The notes under the pieces: model-generated
What the model saw: the letters and a program-made list of their open reading frames with translations, nothing else
The model's database searches: none
What the model was told of the DNA's origin: nothing
Assembly (NCBI GenBank): GCA_041645005.1
Contig: JBAZQW010000079.1
Coordinates: forward strand, 1 to 9,042
Direction: 5' to 3'
Source: Pelotomaculum_B sp041645005
GTDB lineage: Bacteria; Bacillota; Desulfotomaculia; Desulfotomaculales; Pelotomaculaceae
DNA length: 9,042 nucleotides
Program-made: the position numbers and the translations under genes
Shown here: positions 7,069 to 9,042 of the stretch, piece after piece
Layout: the number at the start of each line of letters is the position of its first letter
How positions within the stretch are numbered: the first letter of the stretch is position 1

Positions 7069-7128
7069 CCAAAGAGCTTTAGCTATGAGTAGAAAAATCT
7101 ACCTCTGTTTGTTATAAAAGTGCAGGTT

Positions 7129-7251
7129 TAGCCAGCCGCACTAGAACAAAGAAGACAGGTGATATATGGAAAAATCAAAGGGGATATAGGAAAAATATTA
7201 AGGACTCTGTATTAAAAAGCAACTACATGAGGACATCGCATCAGACCAGAC
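7129..7251 (+). pseudogene. tnpA: Remnant of an IS200-type TnpA (Y1 transposase) gene
   Basis: In the frame starting at 7153, residues RRQ (7153-7161 region) are followed by VIYGKIKGDIGKILRTL, which matches the conserved early part of IS200-family TnpA (after KYRR and before the HxH motif). A TAA at 7213 stops the frame immediately. Past the stop, GHRIRPD (about 7230-7250) may be a degraded form of the usual EGHxMPDH stretch, shifted by mutation. The N-terminal YHIVFAPKY region is lost to stops, and the HUH catalytic histidines and the C-terminal tyrosine are missing. The element is dead and heavily eroded. Identification rests on about 20 clear residues from memory of the family, so boundaries are approximate. 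Confidence 0.6.
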
Positions 7252-7543
7252 AAGTCTAAAAGAGTTCATAGACCCGGCTTCTACACCCAAACCCGTTCCT
7301 ATCCCAGCGTCTAAACCCAGTTCGAGACATAGGCAAATATATGGAAATAATTGATCAATCCTCAGCCATAAGCGTATGCAGTTGAAAAACATTTATCTCT
7401 TGTGTAGACAATTTTTTAACCAAAAATGAAATTGGAAAAACATTACGCTAATCAAACTTTCAAAAAGTAAAGGGATTTAGCTGTCTTCATCTCTTTAAGT
7501 TCATCTTAGATCCGGTAAGTAGGGCTTGCTGAATAGATTGTAA

Positions 7544-7765
7544 CCCCATATATATCAAGGATTTGGGAGCGTTCTTGACACTAACGCTGCGAAACATCAA
7601 GGTATGATCTGTGATTTGTTTTTTGCCAAAGATGAGGGGAGCTGGGTGCTGGAACGGGTTTGGGACTGAAAATTGGGCTTTTCTCGTTATAATAACTTGT
7701 CAGAAAATGTCGAGATGTATACAGATAATTTGAGGGCATTACAAAAAATTAGGTGGAATACATAA
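7544..7765 (+). pseudogene. Broken reading frame of unknown origin
   Basis: A single frame stays open from 7544 to the TAA at 7763, except for one TGA at 7667. The first part contains GMICDLFFAKDEGSWVLERV and ends in VWD; after the TGA it continues KLGFSRYNNLSENVEMYT through LRALQKIRWNT. The composition is protein-like. The TGA sits where a Trp (TGG) would be reasonable, which suggests one nonsense change in an old gene end. It has no start codon with a good ribosome site and no family I recognise; a transposase tail is one possibility given the neighbouring IS relic. It could equally be a chance opening. Confidence 0.3.
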
Positions 7766-7905
7766 AAAGATTGCTTATGAGATTCCCCTTAAGTCTGTCC
7801 AGTAAAGCATCATTTAAAAACAACGATGTTTCCGTAATGGAGGGGACTGGCGGATAATGATGTTGTCCAATTTCGTTAACAAGGCCGCGCATGGCGGAAA
7901 GAGAA

Positions 7906-8946
7906 TCAGGTTCTCTTCCACCTGGCATGGCGCCCAGGTACGATGCAATCTACCATTCCTTCATTCTTTAGTGCGCCAAGAACCCTGTGAATTGTTGGCC
8001 GGCTTACGTTCGGGCAAGCCCGTTCGATGTCCTGAATAGAAAAATCTCCCCGAAAATGTATAACTATTTCCCTTATCAAAGCAGTTTTTGTGCCTCGTTG
8101 ATGCTCTGCGAGATTGACTCGTTCTTCGAATTCTTTATAGGCAGCTAAAAGGATACCCAGTGAATATTCAAGCCAAGGAACAGGATCATGCTCCCGCTCA
8201 TGCCAGCCTTGCGAAGATTTTTCAAGGGAGTTATAATAAGTTTCTTTGCTCTCTTCAATGATTCTTTCGAGAGGGATAAACCTGCCGACTTCAAACCCAG
8301 CTTGATACAGCAATAATATGGTTAACAGCCGGGACATCCGGCCATTGCCGTCATTAAAGGGATGGATGCAAAGAAAATCGAGAATAAAAGCAAAAATTAA
8401 AATAAGGTCATCGATTTCACCTTTACCGCGGTAAGTGTTAAAGCTGTCGCAAAGTTCATCTATAGCGCCGGGCACTAAAAATGCTTTAACCGGCACAAAC
8501 CTTACCCTTTTTGTTCCGTCGGCTAATTTTTCTTCAATTATATTGTCTGAATGCTTCCAAATACCTCCCGGCTGTGGGAGGTATTTGTACATATCCCTGT
8601 GAAGCTGTAAAACAACTTGTGGTTTGACAGGCATATGGACAGCAGAAGCGTGAATGTCCGCCAGCACATCACGGTAGCCGGATACTTCCGCTTCGCTCCT
8701 GTCCCTGGGAGCTGTTTTCTGGCGCATAATATCTTTGAGTTTTTGGTTGGAAACCTTAATTCCCTCGATCCGGTTTGAGGACTCGGCGCTCTGTATTTCA
8801 GCAATTTCCTGCAGAGTACTAAGGATTTCCGGTGATTGCTGGTAAAACAAGTCCTGCTTGCCCTTGTATTCATTTATTTTAGCTATAGCTCTGACTATAT
8901 TTAATGGAATAACACTTAGTTTTTCTAACGAATTCAGATGAATCAC
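7906..8946 (-). CDS. Fic-family protein (putative AMP-transferase) with C-terminal winged helix
   Basis: Fic enzymes transfer AMP, or another phosphate-containing group, from a nucleotide to hydroxyl side chains of target proteins. Counting from GTG 8946 (346 residues), SNRIEG (57-62) fits the (S/T)xxxE(G/N) self-inhibitory helix placed before the core, as in class II Fic proteins. The catalytic HPFNDGNGR lies at 195-203 and is intact. The last 60 residues, with FSIQDIE..VSRPTIHRVLGALKNEG, form a winged helix-turn-helix common in this subfamily. The frame can be extended to ATG 9021, but the added part is an odd hydrophobic string (MIILLILLLEG) and the predicted promoter lies inside it, so I chose the shorter form. 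The exact start (GTG 8946, or CTG 8937 at better spacing from GAGGG) is uncertain. It is convergent to trpS and has no antitoxin gene beside it. Target proteins are unknown. Confidence 0.92.
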   Translation of the reverse strand: MIHLNSLEKLSVIPLNIVRAIAKINEYKGKQDLFYQQSPEILSTLQEIAEIQSAESSNRIEGIKVSNQKLKDIMRQKTAPRDRSEAEVSGYRDVLADIHASAVHMPVKPQVVLQLHRDMYKYLPQPGGIWKHSDNIIEEKLADGTKRVRFVPVKAFLVPGAIDELCDSFNTYRGKGEIDDLILIFAFILDFLCIHPFNDGNGRMSRLLTILLLYQAGFEVGRFIPLERIIEESKETYYNSLEKSSQGWHEREHDPVPWLEYSLGILLAAYKEFEERVNLAEHQRGTKTALIREIVIHFRGDFSIQDIERACPNVSRPTIHRVLGALKNEGMVDCIVPGRHARWKRT

Positions 8947-8947
8947 G

Positions 8948-8952
8948 CCCTC
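8948..8952 (-). promoter_or_regulatory. Shine-Dalgarno-like GAGGG upstream of fic start
   Basis: On the minus strand GAGGG is one base from GTG 8946, which is too close, and ten bases from CTG 8937, which is a workable if slightly long spacing. The similarity to related proteins starts at about NSLEKLS, right after that CTG. This leaves a rare CTG start as a real option. Confidence 0.35.
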
Positions 8953-8977
8953 AAGCAATAGGATCAATAATATAATC

Positions 8978-9006
8978 ATTTTACTCTTAATGTTATCATG
9001 TGTAAA
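8978..9006 (-). promoter_or_regulatory. Sigma-A type promoter of fic
   Basis: On the minus strand, TTTACA (9006-9001; five of six) and TAAAAT (8983-8978; five of six) are separated by exactly 17 bp. Transcription would start near 8971, giving a leader of about 25-35 nt before the GTG or CTG start. The -10 overlaps the ATG of the longer frame, which argues against the longer protein. Confidence 0.65.
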
Positions 9007-9023
9007 GGTATATGATAACATTA
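8988..9023. promoter_or_regulatory. 12-bp inverted repeat around the fic -35: likely operator
   Basis: TAATGTTATCAT (8988-8999) and ATGATAACATTA (9012-9023) are perfect reverse complements with a 12-bp centre that carries the -35 box. One arm fills the -35/-10 spacer and the other lies just upstream of -35. A dimeric repressor bound here would block RNA polymerase. The C-terminal winged helix of the Fic protein makes autorepression a reasonable guess, but any regulator could bind. Confidence 0.6.
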
Positions 9024-9042
9024 TCCCATTATTTACTACGTA

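Larger units (their letters stand above)
7036..7905. other. Convergent spacer with decayed mobile DNA
   Basis: This stretch of about 870 bp lies between the trpS terminator and the minus-strand fic stop. It contains the hairpin at 7046-7068, the TnpA fragment (about 7129-7251) and a broken frame (7544-7765). Between these, 7252-7543 shows no recognisable gene, RNA or repeat, and 7766-7905 holds only short frames without a family signature. The density of stops in all frames and the presence of IS fragments suggest old insertions being lost. Confidence 0.7.

Noticed and set aside
7323..7350. Second copy of the TnpA motif (RHRQIYGNN resembles RRQVIYGKI)
   Set aside because: The match is only a few residues and ends at once. 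It is probably chance in an AT-rich spacer.
7899..7917. Hairpin AAGAGAA/TTCTCTT at the fic stop as a terminator
   Set aside because: The stem is only 7 bp and weak, includes the stop codon in its loop, and has no proper T-run on the minus strand.
7857..8039. Short plus-strand frame at the 3' end of fic
   Set aside because: Most of it is antisense to the winged-helix coding part of fic. The protein has no recognisable motif.

Overview
The window reads as a piece of chromosome from an anaerobic, moderate-GC Gram-positive bacterium, most likely a clostridial lineage of the Desulfotomaculum/Pelotomaculum (Peptococcaceae) type. This is an inference from gene content: an oxygen-sensitive acyl-CoA dehydratase activase, a TrpB2-type tryptophan synthase, a very long DHH-CBS-CCA fusion protein, strong GGAGG-type ribosome binding sites, and the gene order cca, M50 protease, trpS. 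No rRNA, tRNA, CRISPR array or phage structural gene was seen.

Layout. (1) Bases 1-891 hold the 3' part of an acyl-CoA dehydratase activase gene that starts outside the window. (2) Bases 1008-2366 hold a TrpB2-type gene, closed by a strong intrinsic terminator (2387-2419). (3) Bases 2420-2670 are a non-coding spacer. It carries seven copies of a 14-bp tandem unit, grown as an exact duplication of a 42-bp block. The last copy forms an imperfect 13-bp-arm hairpin with the first of two 22-nt repeats in the opposite sense. (4) A promoter with a perfect extended -10 (2669-2677) precedes an apparent operon: an 879-residue DHH/CBS/tRNA nucleotidyltransferase (2710-5349), a small M50 membrane metalloprotease overlapping it by 8 nt (5342-5974), and tryptophanyl-tRNA synthetase (6010-6984). 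The operon ends at a terminator (7002-7035). (5) Bases 7036-7905 are a convergent, decayed spacer. It holds a perfect hairpin, a fragment of an IS200-type TnpA gene, and another broken reading frame of unknown origin. (6) On the minus strand (7906-8946) lies a Fic-family (putative AMP-transferase) gene with an N-terminal self-inhibitory motif and a C-terminal winged-helix domain. Its promoter (-35 TTTACA, 17 bp, -10 TAAAAT) is embedded in a 12-bp-arm inverted repeat that looks like an operator.

Functionally, the central operon joins tRNA 3'-end maturation, tRNA charging with tryptophan and a membrane protease: a housekeeping set. The trpB2 gene lies close by but has its own terminator and no trpA beside it. 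The accessory signals are the repeat array, the IS200 relic and the possibly autoregulated fic gene. I did not find strong evidence for a wholly new multi-gene system. The best candidates for a second look are the fic operator, the repeat array and the fused CCA enzyme.
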